A DNA stretch of 47,535 nt from Verrucomicrobiaceae bacterium. Its GTDB lineage: Bacteria > Verrucomicrobiota > Verrucomicrobiia > Verrucomicrobiales > Verrucomicrobiaceae. Position numbers and translations under genes: made by a program. Shown in pieces: positions 18,682 to 26,778 of this stretch; within the stretch, counting starts at the first letter, position 1; every line of letters begins with the position of its first letter. The stretch is from NCBI GenBank assembly GCA_027484445.1, contig JAIXSY010000004.1, positions 1 through 47,535 on the forward strand. The letters run 5' to 3'. Below the pieces are notes generated by a model. That model searched no databases. It was not told the DNA's origin and saw only the letters and a program-made list of their open reading frames with translations.

Positions 18682-20082
18682 ATGACGACCCTTTCCCTCC
18701 CCTACCTCACCTTTGGCATCGGCAGCCTTTTTGTCGGTTGCGGGCTTTGCCTGCGTCACCACCAGCCAGGCACTGGCCGCCGCACAGCCCTGACTGCCAC
18801 GGCGTTCGCCCTGCTCTGCTTTGCCTTTGCGGCACAGGAGGTGCATCGCCAGCCTGGAATGCGTCTGCTCGATCCCTGGATCGGTGGCCTGGAGTCCGAT
18901 GCCCTGGATGCCGTGCCCATGATCTTCTATGCCGCGCTGACCCTGCTGCTGCTTTTTTTGGCTCCACGTCGTGATACTCAAGGCAAAGCGCTGGCCGGCA
19001 TGTTGCTGCTGACCGCCTCCACACAGATCGCCTATGCGGCCTCCAATCTCACCACCCTCGCCATCGGCTGGTGGCTGACTGTGCTGCCCTTTGCGCTGCC
19101 CTTTTTCGGTCAGCCGCCCGCACGCCGCACGGTGTCATTTTTCCTCGCCATCAGTGCGCTAGCTCTGACGGGGGCGATTGTCGCCCTTCATGCCACCGCC
19201 ATGGAGGATCTCTCGCACATCGGCCATTGGTCGCTGGGGCTAGTCGTTTTGGCCGTCGCTTTTCGCAAAGGCCTGTTTCCTCTGCATTCCTGGGTGGTGG
19301 CGAGCTTCGAGCACGGTCCTCTGCTGCCGGCGGCACTGCTTTTCAATGGCCACCTGGGTGCCCTGCTGATCGCACGCTCTGAAGCCGTGGTGCTGCCTGA
19401 CTTTGCCCACTCATTGCTGGATGGACTTGCCATTGCGGCCTTGCTCACCGCGCTGATCACCAGTCTGCGGGGATTTGCGGAGAAAAAACCACGTCGTCTG
19501 CTGGCCTTCGTGTGCATCAGTCAGGCCAGCTTCATCCTCGCTGGTCTGGCCACCGCGAACACGCAGGGCATCACCGGTAGCCTCACGCACTGGTTGGTCG
19601 TCACCGCAGCCAGCAGTGGACTCGTGGCCATCGTGCGCATCCTGGAGGTGCGGGTCATGGACGTGACCCATCCTGAAGGCAACCTTGGCCTCGCGGTCAA
19701 GGCCCCACGGCTTGCCACCTTTTTCCTGATCTGTGGGCTGGCCCTCATCGGACTGCCCGGCACACTCGGCTACTGCGCGGAGGATCTGCTCTTTCATGGA
19801 GCTCTGAGCGGTCATTCCTACCTAGGCCTCGCGCTGCTGGTGGCCACAGCCTTCAATGCCATCAACCTGCTGCGCCTCTACAGCCTCCTCTTCCTGGGAG
19901 TGTTGCCGAAGCATGTCATCGACATCCCCGATGCTTTGCCGCGGGAGCGCTGGCCGCTGGCAGCCTGCGTGGCCTTCCTGATCCTCGGCGGACTGTTCCC
20001 TGGCAAAGTCATCCCCTGGCGCAGCGAGGCAGCGGAGGAAATCACCCGCGCCATGGGAGTGGATCACCACCACGGGCACTGA
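18682..20082 (+). CDS. Second complex-I-like (NuoM/NuoN-type) membrane subunit in the dab operon
   Basis: The 466-residue product has about a dozen membrane segments and the TM7 signature of the antiporter-like family, AFRKGLFPLHSWVVASFEHGPLLPAALL (K196, H202, E210). The position that normally holds the TM5 glutamate is changed: the stretch reads NLTTLAIGWWLTVLPFAL, with no acidic residue. A lysine/charged central region (RGFAEKKPRRLLAFVCISQASFI) resembles the TM8 region of NuoN. The C-terminus is His-rich (VDHHHGH). Only 13 bp separate it from dabB, so it very likely forms part of the same complex or assists it. Most described DAB loci are written as two genes; a third, related subunit here may extend the cation path or act as a structural partner. 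Confidence 0.85.
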   Translation: MTTLSLPYLTFGIGSLFVGCGLCLRHHQPGTGRRTALTATAFALLCFAFAAQEVHRQPGMRLLDPWIGGLESDALDAVPMIFYAALTLLLLFLAPRRDTQGKALAGMLLLTASTQIAYAASNLTTLAIGWWLTVLPFALPFFGQPPARRTVSFFLAISALALTGAIVALHATAMEDLSHIGHWSLGLVVLAVAFRKGLFPLHSWVVASFEHGPLLPAALLFNGHLGALLIARSEAVVLPDFAHSLLDGLAIAALLTALITSLRGFAEKKPRRLLAFVCISQASFILAGLATANTQGITGSLTHWLVVTAASSGLVAIVRILEVRVMDVTHPEGNLGLAVKAPRLATFFLICGLALIGLPGTLGYCAEDLLFHGALSGHSYLGLALLVATAFNAINLLRLYSLLFLGVLPKHVIDIPDALPRERWPLAACVAFLILGGLFPGKVIPWRSEAAEEITRAMGVDHHHGH

Positions 20083-20093
20083 CCCACAACGGC

Positions 20094-20864
20094 TCAGATC
20101 CAACCGCGCAGCCGATACAGCAGCGTGCCGAGCATCTCATGCAGCCAGACATCAAAGCCATGGATGGAACCATGCCCAGGTAGGTGAAGCCAGCGCACAC
20201 TGCCGATGCGATGGTAACTCGACACATAATCGCACGGCACCGCCTGCGTGCTGAGCCCTGCTTTGGCAAAGGTGGCATGCGCACGCGGCAGATGCGCGGC
20301 CGAGGTCACAAGAATCAGCCGCTGCCATCCGCGCTGTTTCGCCAGTGCTGCGACCTTCAAGGCCTCATCGTGTGTGTCCGCACAGATGCCTAGGCTGAGC
20401 AGCTCCTGGCGTGGCTTCACCGCCGCCTGAATCCAGGCCACGACCGCATCCGCCTCGGAGTAACGGCGCGTCTTGTCCCGATAATCTCCACCCGCCACGA
20501 CCAGCACGGGAGCGCGCTCAGCCCCCAGCAGAGCCAGTGCCGTCATCACCCGATCTGCGGCACTGTTGAAGCCGACAGCACTCGGTTCGCTGAGCGAAGG
20601 CTCCGCACCTCCGCCCAAGCAGATGATGGCATCCGCGATGGCGACCTCAGAGGGTGATACACGTGGGAAGCGACTCTCCAAGCCAGCCAGCAGCCAGGAA
20701 GCCAACGGCGTGCAGGTGCCCACACTGAGCACCAACCAGGCTAGGGCAGGCAGCCCAAGTCCACGGCGCTTTCGACAAAACGCCACGATCAACCAACCTG
20801 TCAGCAGCAGCCAGCTAAGGCCCAGCGGCGTGAGAAAGAGCGCAAGCTTCTTCAAAGGAAACAT
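20094..20864 (-). CDS. YdcF/ElyC-family (DUF218) membrane protein
   Basis: The 256-residue protein has two N-terminal membrane segments (FPLKKLALFLTPLGLSWLLL and LPALAWLVLSVGTCTPLASWLL) followed by a DUF218 domain facing the periplasm. Typical motifs are AIICLGGG, NSAADRVMTALAL, VLVVAGGD, ICADTHDEALKVA and LILVTSAAHLPRAHATFAKAG. E. coli relatives (ElyC, SanA, YdcF) act in envelope maintenance; the reaction is unsettled. I use ATG 20864 (MFPLKKLA) because the longer in-frame extension is not hydrophobic and overlaps the divergent gene. It converges on the dab operon with only 11 bp between stops. Confidence 0.87.
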   Translation of the reverse strand: MFPLKKLALFLTPLGLSWLLLTGWLIVAFCRKRRGLGLPALAWLVLSVGTCTPLASWLLAGLESRFPRVSPSEVAIADAIICLGGGAEPSLSEPSAVGFNSAADRVMTALALLGAERAPVLVVAGGDYRDKTRRYSEADAVVAWIQAAVKPRQELLSLGICADTHDEALKVAALAKQRGWQRLILVTSAAHLPRAHATFAKAGLSTQAVPCDYVSSYHRIGSVRWLHLPGHGSIHGFDVWLHEMLGTLLYRLRGWI

Positions 20865-20927
20865 CAGACACGATGGCGCGTCTGCCATCCGCTTGCAATC
20901 CCACGCCGTCTGTCGCACAGACCACGG

Positions 20928-21836
20928 GTGCCCTCCCCTTCCGATCCCGATGCTCATGCCTATGATTTCAGACGTGGCATGGGCTGGATGCTGGGCTCCC
21001 TGGCCTGCTTCACAGGCATGGCACTGCTGGTCATGCACTTGGGGAAAACACGCGCGGTGAGCCCCTGGTGGGCCTTGCTCTTCCGTGCTTGGGTCGGCTT
21101 GGCTGTGGTGGCCGTGCTCTATGGTCCGCGCGGTCAGGTCAGCTTTCGCCGCGCAGCGACCCGGCGCATGCTCGTCTCTCGCGGCGTGCTGGGTGCGTTT
21201 GGCACTGCCGCCTATTACCTGACCCTGCCAGTTTTAGGCGCGGGCAAAGCCACCCTCATCGGCAACACCTGGACCATCTGGGCGGCCCTGCTGGCAGTGC
21301 CTGTACTTGGTGAAAAACTGACGCCGCGAAAGCTCATCGGCATGATGTTGGCCATCGCAGGCATCGCCCTGATCACGGAGCTGGAACCTGGAGCGGCTGG
21401 ACAGCTTGGGCTGCACGAAGGCATCGCCATCGGCGGGGCCTTCATCGCAGCCTGCGTCGTGGTCGTGATTCGCCAACTGACGAAGACCGAGACCAGCGGC
21501 ACCATCTTTGCCAGCCAGTGCATCTACTGCACCGTGCTTGCGCTGCCCTTTTGCGCCAGCTTGCCCCTTCCTGCAGGGCCAGATCTAGCCTTGCTTTCAG
21601 TGGCCGCCATGCTGGCTGCCGGAGGTCAACTCGGACTCACCGAGGGCTTTCGCTTTCTCCCCGTGAGCATCGGCGGTGCTTTTCAGATGCTGCTGCCGCT
21701 GCTGATCACTGCAGGAGGGTGCCTGCTGTTTGGCGAGACTTTTACCCACACCCAAGCGCTGGGAGCCGTGCTCATCCTGGCGGGATGCCACGGCGTCGTC
21801 TCCCAGCCCAAGATCGCCCTGCCCGAAGAAGGATAG
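20928..21836 (+). CDS. EamA/DMT-family transporter
   Basis: The 302-residue product carries ten predicted membrane segments in two EamA repeats: GWMLGSLACFTGMALLV to LIGMMLAIAGIALITEL, and GIAIGGAFIAACVVVVI to LGAVLILAGCHGVV. Hallmarks of the drug/metabolite-transporter superfamily are the internal duplication and short polar loops (GEKLTPRKLIG and GETFTHTQALG, each near the end of a repeat). The substrate cannot be read; relatives move amino acids, nucleotide precursors or other metabolites. The frame can start at GTG 20928 or at ATG 20979 (MGWMLGS). The latter starts right at the first helix. It is divergent from the ydcF-like gene. Confidence 0.87.
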   Translation: MPSPSDPDAHAYDFRRGMGWMLGSLACFTGMALLVMHLGKTRAVSPWWALLFRAWVGLAVVAVLYGPRGQVSFRRAATRRMLVSRGVLGAFGTAAYYLTLPVLGAGKATLIGNTWTIWAALLAVPVLGEKLTPRKLIGMMLAIAGIALITELEPGAAGQLGLHEGIAIGGAFIAACVVVVIRQLTKTETSGTIFASQCIYCTVLALPFCASLPLPAGPDLALLSVAAMLAAGGQLGLTEGFRFLPVSIGGAFQMLLPLLITAGGCLLFGETFTHTQALGAVLILAGCHGVVSQPKIALPEEG

Positions 21837-21858
21837 AAGGTCAGCGCGTGGTCAGCGC

Positions 21859-22938
21859 TCACAGCTTCACCTTAAACTCATCTTGATCGCTCACGCTTTG
21901 CACAAAGGCCGTCAGCAAGTCGATCACCTTCTCGACATCCCGCAGGTCTGCCATCTCCACCACGCTGTGCATGTAGCGCAGCGGCAGACTGACCAGCGCG
22001 CTGGGGATGCCATGCTGCTGCGTGAAAATGACATCCGTGTCTGTGCCCGTGAAGCGTGAGGAAGACTCATGCTGAATCGGGATTTCCACCTTCGCAGCCA
22101 CCTCCATCAGACGGCGCACGACCTCGGGATGATTGGCGCTGCCGTGAGTCAGGCTGGGACCACCGCCTAGCTTCACTTCTCCATGCTTCTTCACATCCAC
22201 CGCCGGGGTATCGGTGGCATGGGTCACGTCCAAGACAACAGCCACGTCCGGCATCAACCGGTGCGCGGCCATCTTGGCCCCATGCCCGCCGATCTCTTCC
22301 TGCACCGCATTCACGGCGATGATCGTTGCGGCTGGGCGCTTTTTCGCCCGGCTCAAGCGCGCGATGACTTCTGCAAGGATGAAGCCGCCCACACGATTGT
22401 CGATGGCGCGCCCAACGAGCCGGTGAGCCCCGATTTCTTCCACCGCATCGGCATAGACGATCGGGTGACCGACACGGATCCCAGCCTCTGCGACCTCTTG
22501 CGCACTGCTCGCGCCAATGTCGATCCACAGCTCATGCACTTTGGGGGCTTTTTCATCGTCGCGATTCTCGCGGATGTGGATTGCGATATTGCCAATCACG
22601 CCCCGCACCGTGCCAAGATCGCCCAGGATATCGACCCGACGCCCGCGCGCTGTGGCCACATCACTCCCGCCCACGCGATCCACGCAGAGGAAGCCTTCTT
22701 TGCTGATGTATTTCACCATGTAGCCAATCTCATCCGCATGCGCCTCCAGCATGATGCGGCGTGGCTTTTTCCCAGAGCCCGCCAGCGTAGCCCAGGCAGT
22801 GCCGTAGGCATCGCTTTCGACACGGTCGGCGTGCTTGCGCACGTAATCGGCCCATTTTCGCTGACCGCGAAACTCAAAGCCCGTCGGGCTAGGGGTGGAA
22901 AGAAGGTCGAGGAGGAACTGCTTGGAGGTGGGGGACAT
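21859..22938 (-). CDS. M42-family metallo-aminopeptidase
   Basis: This is a 359-residue cytosolic aminopeptidase of the M42 (glutamyl aminopeptidase/TET, endoglucanase-M) family. The ligands of the two-metal site are all present: H67 and D69 in EAHADEIG, D180 in GRAIDNRVGG, catalytic E214 and ligand E215 in AVQEEIGGHG, D237 in LDVTHATD, and H324 in RYMHSVVEM. Relatives form large dodecameric shells that trim N-terminal residues from peptides. ATG 22938 (MSPTSKQFLLDLLS) is the natural start; upstream in-frame residues have no family counterpart. It converges on the EamA gene (22 bp) and is divergent from the GTPase. Confidence 0.95.
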   Translation of the reverse strand: MSPTSKQFLLDLLSTPSPTGFEFRGQRKWADYVRKHADRVESDAYGTAWATLAGSGKKPRRIMLEAHADEIGYMVKYISKEGFLCVDRVGGSDVATARGRRVDILGDLGTVRGVIGNIAIHIRENRDDEKAPKVHELWIDIGASSAQEVAEAGIRVGHPIVYADAVEEIGAHRLVGRAIDNRVGGFILAEVIARLSRAKKRPAATIIAVNAVQEEIGGHGAKMAAHRLMPDVAVVLDVTHATDTPAVDVKKHGEVKLGGGPSLTHGSANHPEVVRRLMEVAAKVEIPIQHESSSRFTGTDTDVIFTQQHGIPSALVSLPLRYMHSVVEMADLRDVEKVIDLLTAFVQSVSDQDEFKVKL

Positions 22939-23069
22939 GCGATCCGCAGTGAAAAACAGCCCCCGAGCGCGGTCAACCCCAAGGCAGCTGCCGCTGCACA
23001 ACACAGCACGGCCTTCACCGAAAAAGAGCCGCACGTTGCCAGCGGCCAAACGCTGCCTAAACTCACCCC

Positions 23070-24539
23070 ATGCCGCCTCCCCCGGGCATTGTGCCGCCAG
23101 CCAACGACATCGTCACCCTCAGCCTGATTTCCCACACGAATGCGGGAAAGACCACGCTCGCACGCACCCTGCTCCGGCAAGATGTCGGTGAAGTGGCGGA
23201 TGCCGCACACGTCACCCTTTTCAACACCTCCTACCCCCTGCTGGAACAGGAAGCCCGGCTGCTCAGGCTGTGGGACACCCCTGGATTCGGCGACAGTGCT
23301 CGCCTGCTGAAGCGGCTGCAACGCGAACGCAATCCCCTGCTCTGGTTCCTCTCCCAAGCCTGGGACCGCATCACGGACAAGCCCCTGTGGTGCAGCCAGC
23401 AGGCGCTGAAAAATGTGCGCGATGAGGCAGATGTGGTCCTCTACCTCGTCAATGCAGCTGAGCCACCGCAGGCTGCTGGCTACATCACGCCCGAGATGGA
23501 GATCCTGACCTGGGTCGGTAAGCCAGTGCTCGTGCTGTTGAATCAGACAGGGCCCGCGCAGGATCTAGACGCCGAGCGGTTGGAAATCGATACCTGGCGG
23601 CAGCACATGGCCGCTTGGTCGGTCGTGAAAGGCGTGATCTGCCTGGATGCCTTCGCCCGCTGCTGGGTCCAGGAAGATCAGCTCATGGACAGCCTAGCCC
23701 CACTGCTCCCTGAGCCCAAAAAAGAAGCCTTCAAGCACCTTCGCCGGGCTTGGCGTCAGCGAAATCTAGACACCTTTCATCAGTCCAGCCGCATCGTCTC
23801 CGAGTTGCTCACCGCCGCAGTCGTGGATGGCATCGACGTCCGCAGCGAAACCCTCTGGGAACGCATCGGCATCGGCCGTAGCGAGCTGAACAAAGAATAC
23901 CAAGACGCCCGCGAACAACTGGCCGCCAGACTCGCCGATCGCGTGACTCTAGCCACAAATCAGCTCATCTACCTGCATGGGCTGGAGGGAGAAGCCGCAC
24001 GCCGATTGGGCAGCCTCACGCAGGAACAATTTCACCTCCCCCCCCAAGTTCCAGAAGCCATCTGGAGCGCCCTCGGCTCGGTCGCTGGGGGAGCCATGGG
24101 CGGCCTCATCGCCGACCTCAAGATGGGCGGCATGACCTTTGGCGGAGGAGCCCTCGTCGGCGGCATTGCCGCAGGCCTCGGTGCCTACGCCCTGATCAAA
24201 AGCTACAACCTCGTCCGCGGCGGCGATCAGCGCCTGCACTGGTCCTGCGAGCACTTCCGCGAGCAGGTTCGGCTCGCCCTCCTGACCTACCTCGCCGTCG
24301 CTCATTACGGACGCGGTCGTGGCGAGTGGCAAGAGAGCCCCGACCCCGCCCACTGGAACACCTTGTGCGGCCAGATCCTCGACGAACACGACGACGGCAT
24401 CACCCGCCTCTGGAAATCTGGCGTCGAATCCGAAGCCCAACCCGAAGTCATCTCCAAAAGCGCCCACGGCCTCATCCAAGACTGCCTGAAGTGCCTCCTG
24501 CTCCGACTCTACCCCACCGCGCAGCTCAACGCCGACTGA
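23070..24539 (+). CDS. DUF3482-type GTPase
   Basis: The 489-residue product has an Era/YcjX-like G domain at the N-terminus: G1 SHTNAGKTT (K27; the usual first glycine is Ser), G3 DTPGFGD (D69) and G4 NQTG (N158, in place of NKxD). A long helical region follows, then a glycine-rich membrane-inserting segment (SVAGGAMGGLIADL and GGGALVGGIAAGLGAYALI, roughly residues 335-375), and a soluble C-terminus. This order matches DUF3482 proteins, which are usually found next to a DUF2868 membrane gene; no such partner is here. The following gene begins 45 bp downstream and may be co-transcribed. The biological role of the family is unknown. Confidence 0.85.
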   Translation: MPPPPGIVPPANDIVTLSLISHTNAGKTTLARTLLRQDVGEVADAAHVTLFNTSYPLLEQEARLLRLWDTPGFGDSARLLKRLQRERNPLLWFLSQAWDRITDKPLWCSQQALKNVRDEADVVLYLVNAAEPPQAAGYITPEMEILTWVGKPVLVLLNQTGPAQDLDAERLEIDTWRQHMAAWSVVKGVICLDAFARCWVQEDQLMDSLAPLLPEPKKEAFKHLRRAWRQRNLDTFHQSSRIVSELLTAAVVDGIDVRSETLWERIGIGRSELNKEYQDAREQLAARLADRVTLATNQLIYLHGLEGEAARRLGSLTQEQFHLPPQVPEAIWSALGSVAGGAMGGLIADLKMGGMTFGGGALVGGIAAGLGAYALIKSYNLVRGGDQRLHWSCEHFREQVRLALLTYLAVAHYGRGRGEWQESPDPAHWNTLCGQILDEHDDGITRLWKSGVESEAQPEVISKSAHGLIQDCLKCLLLRLYPTAQLNAD

Positions 24540-24584
24540 CTCGCGCCCCACGCAGCGCACAGCCAGACATCGGCCTCGCCCGCC

Positions 24585-25508
24585 ATGTCCCACCAAGCCC
24601 ACAACATCCACGCCGGCACCCAGATCGTCACCAAAGTTGGCGTGCACGGCAGCAACAACGCCCTCGTGCATCCACGTGGCGCGGTGGGCATCGTCACACG
24701 CACACCCTGCGGGCATGAGCAGCATTTTCTCGTCCGCTTTCCCGATGGCTTCGAGGCCAGCCTGCTGCGCGATGAGCTGGAGGTGCTGAAACTCTTCAAA
24801 GATCGTCTCGAACCCTGCGGCACACGCGACTTCGCCCTCGACGATCATGTCATCTATCGCTGCATCGTCGGCTCACGCGCCTACGGCCTCGACACAGACA
24901 GCTCCGACACCGATCTGCGCGGCATCTACCTCGCTCCCGCCCAGTTGCACTGGTCGCTCTATGGTGCGCCGGAGCAGTTTGAAGACAACGCCACGCAGAG
25001 CTGCTTTTGGGAACTGCAAAAGTTCCTCGTCATGGCCCTCAAAGCCAACCCGAACATCCTCGAGTGCCTCTACTCGCCCCTCGTGGAAAAGGTCACACCC
25101 ATCGGCCAGCAGCTCCTCGCCATTCGCGACCGCTTCCTGTCCCAGATGATCTTCCAAACCTTCAACGGTTACGCTTTGAGCCAGTTCAAGAAGATCGAGC
25201 AAGACCTCCGCAACCACGGCGAAGTCCGCTGGAAGCACGCCATGCACCTCCTCCGCCTCCTCATGACCGGCGCCGCCACCCTACGCGAAGGCCGCATCCC
25301 CGTGCATGTCGGTGATCGCCGCGACCAACTCCTCGCCGTCAAACGCGGCGAGCTGAGCTGGGAAAAAGTCGATGCGTGGAGGCAGGAACTGCACCACGAC
25401 TTTGAGCAGGCGCTGGCGGAGACCAAGCTGCCGGAAAGGCCGGATTATGAAGCGGCGAACGCGTTGCTGGTGGAGGCGAGGAGCCTGACTGCGAAAGGAG
25501 GCGAGTGA
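24585..25508 (+). CDS. DNA polymerase beta-type nucleotidyltransferase (YcgL-like)
   Basis: The 307-residue protein has an N-terminal ~80-residue beta-rich module (GSNNALVHPRGAVGIV, FLVRFPDGFEASLLRDELEVL), then the nucleotidyltransferase core GSRAYGLDTDSSDTDLRG (G96, S97, catalytic D108 and D110). The helical C-terminal part carries ANPNILECLYSP, GYALSQFKKIEQD and KHAMHLLRLLMTGAATLREG. This pattern matches predicted nucleotidyltransferases such as B. subtilis YcgL, whose substrate is unknown. The N-terminal module looks like an extra SH3-like domain not typical of the shortest members. The stop overlaps the start of the next gene (TGATG). Confidence 0.85.
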   Translation: MSHQAHNIHAGTQIVTKVGVHGSNNALVHPRGAVGIVTRTPCGHEQHFLVRFPDGFEASLLRDELEVLKLFKDRLEPCGTRDFALDDHVIYRCIVGSRAYGLDTDSSDTDLRGIYLAPAQLHWSLYGAPEQFEDNATQSCFWELQKFLVMALKANPNILECLYSPLVEKVTPIGQQLLAIRDRFLSQMIFQTFNGYALSQFKKIEQDLRNHGEVRWKHAMHLLRLLMTGAATLREGRIPVHVGDRRDQLLAVKRGELSWEKVDAWRQELHHDFEQALAETKLPERPDYEAANALLVEARSLTAKGGE

Positions 25509-25921
25509 TGATTGGGCTAAGCGGACTTTGGTTTGAGTTATTCGATGATCCTGGCCGAACATTATCTGACTGGGGAGGACCAATAATTACCTTTGGACTA
25601 CCCTGCTGGTTTATCATTCTTCCTGTCATCTTCAGGCGACGGAATGGTCTGCCCTGTATGTCTGCACGATGTGGTTTCTGGTGCTCCCTCATTCTCGGCT
25701 GGATAGCCTTGGTAATGTGGCGTCTTTCCTTCGTGGATGTTTGGATCAAATTGCAGTCCGTTTTGACGCTTGATGAATTCGCTGATCGCGTCACTGGAAA
25801 TCAAGCGGTGCTGTTGTTCGGCTGGCTGGCTATGCTGATCGGTTGTATCCCAGCGCTGACGCTGCGGGCGATCATTCAGAAACTCTGGAGTTGTTATCGA
25901 TTAGGGAAACCCCTCAATTAG
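25508..25921 (+). CDS. Small membrane protein of unknown function
   Basis: The 137-residue product has three likely membrane segments (PIITFGLPCWFIILPVIF, FWCSLILGWIALVMWRL and AVLLFGWLAMLIGCIPALTL). I recognise no family. ATG 25508 overlaps the preceding stop in TGATG, suggesting translational coupling to the nucleotidyltransferase; a GTG at 25505 in the same frame would add one residue. Base composition is clearly more A+T-rich than in the neighbouring genes, which hints at a different history. It converges on the PIN toxin gene, 30 bp between stops. Confidence 0.65.
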   Translation: MIGLSGLWFELFDDPGRTLSDWGGPIITFGLPCWFIILPVIFRRRNGLPCMSARCGFWCSLILGWIALVMWRLSFVDVWIKLQSVLTLDEFADRVTGNQAVLLFGWLAMLIGCIPALTLRAIIQKLWSCYRLGKPLN

Positions 25922-25951
25922 ACATGACTACCAAGCTGCAACGCAACAGCC

Positions 25952-26392
25952 TTAGGCAGCCGGAAAGACGGTGAAGCCAAGAAACAGCGCCGCTTTTCTC
26001 AAGCCTTTATCCGTGCTGACGACTTCGGACTGATTCGCCCGCCTGGCAGCGGCGAGATGGAGCGCGTCATTTGTGCGAAGGAAGATCGGCGGGCTTTGGC
26101 CCAGGCAGGAATCGAGGATGCTGTAATACTCGGATTCCAACTCGGGCGTGATCGCTTCCTCCCTGAACTGCCCTGAGCTGATGAGGGCACAAAAGGAACC
26201 GTGAAGAATCTCTGTAGCTCCTGCCCTCAACGCACCTTCGGCTTCTCGACGGCGCAGCACAGCGCGAAGTTCCAGCCTGCCCGTCTCACTCACCACAATG
26301 CCGGGATCTTTTGCGCCATGAGACTCGAAAACGGCGCTGTCCGCCTCCTGAACGTAGAGTTTTGCCAGTGCGGCGGTGTCCCAGTAGCTCAT
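25952..26392 (-). CDS. PIN-domain toxin (VapC-like ribonuclease)
   Basis: The 146-residue protein has the acidic active site of PIN ribonucleases: D5 in SYWDTAALAKLY, E41 in SETGRLEL, D109 in TNDALHLAAARR and D128 in STDKGL. VapC-type toxins cleave tRNA or rRNA in the cytosol and are held inactive by a co-encoded antitoxin. The antitoxin-like gene lies directly upstream with only 4 bp between its stop and this ATG. The C-terminus ends in the usual hydrophobic strand (FLGFTVFPAA). The RNA target cannot be predicted. Confidence 0.88.
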   Translation of the reverse strand: MSYWDTAALAKLYVQEADSAVFESHGAKDPGIVVSETGRLELRAVLRRREAEGALRAGATEILHGSFCALISSGQFREEAITPELESEYYSILDSCLGQSPPIFLRTNDALHLAAARRANQSEVVSTDKGLRKAALFLGFTVFPAA

Positions 26393-26396
26393 GGGA

Positions 26397-26627
26397 TTAA
26401 CTGCGAATCTCAGAGACCAGTTGTTCGACGGAGGTTCCAGGCTTTCCAGTGGCGCATTGTTCTCTCAACTGTCTGACCTCTTCTAACCAGGCTGGGTGCT
26501 GAGTGGCGGATGGTTGCTCCACTTTCGGCTCAGACCGCAGACGCGCTTGCAACCAGGAAAGCAGTGACCACTGCTCTTGGGGGGGCAACTCTGCCACGGC
26601 AGACTCGATTTGAACCAGGGTGCTCAT
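26397..26627 (-). CDS. Antitoxin-like partner of the PIN toxin
   Basis: The 76-residue product begins MSTLVQIESAVAELPPQEQW, a short helical module resembling addiction-module antitoxins of the 'VEQIESAVxxLPPxE' type. It has no ribbon-helix-helix or AbrB motif that I can recognise. The charged middle (KVEQPSATQHPAWLEEVRQLREQ) and the tail GTSVEQLVSEIRS look suited to wrap the toxin. ATG 26627 is the natural start; upstream in-frame sequence to 26837 is not conserved-looking. Position (first gene, 4 bp from the toxin) supports the role; the class is uncertain. Confidence 0.75.
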   Translation of the reverse strand: MSTLVQIESAVAELPPQEQWSLLSWLQARLRSEPKVEQPSATQHPAWLEEVRQLREQCATGKPGTSVEQLVSEIRS

Positions 26628-26778
26628 GGCTACGATTTTAATCGGTGACGCAGGTCTGGCAACACTCGAATGGTCGACATAGAAACGGCCAGGGACGTTT
26701 TGAGGGAGTCTGTCGAGGATGTTGGCCATGAGGTGGGTTCGGGGTTGTTGACGGCCCCTTTCTCGTTCAGGCCAAGAA

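Noticed and set aside
17502..18683. 393-residue minus-strand frame antisense to dabB
   Set aside because: No hydrophobic or domain pattern; Gln/Arg/Asp-rich shadow of a membrane-protein gene.
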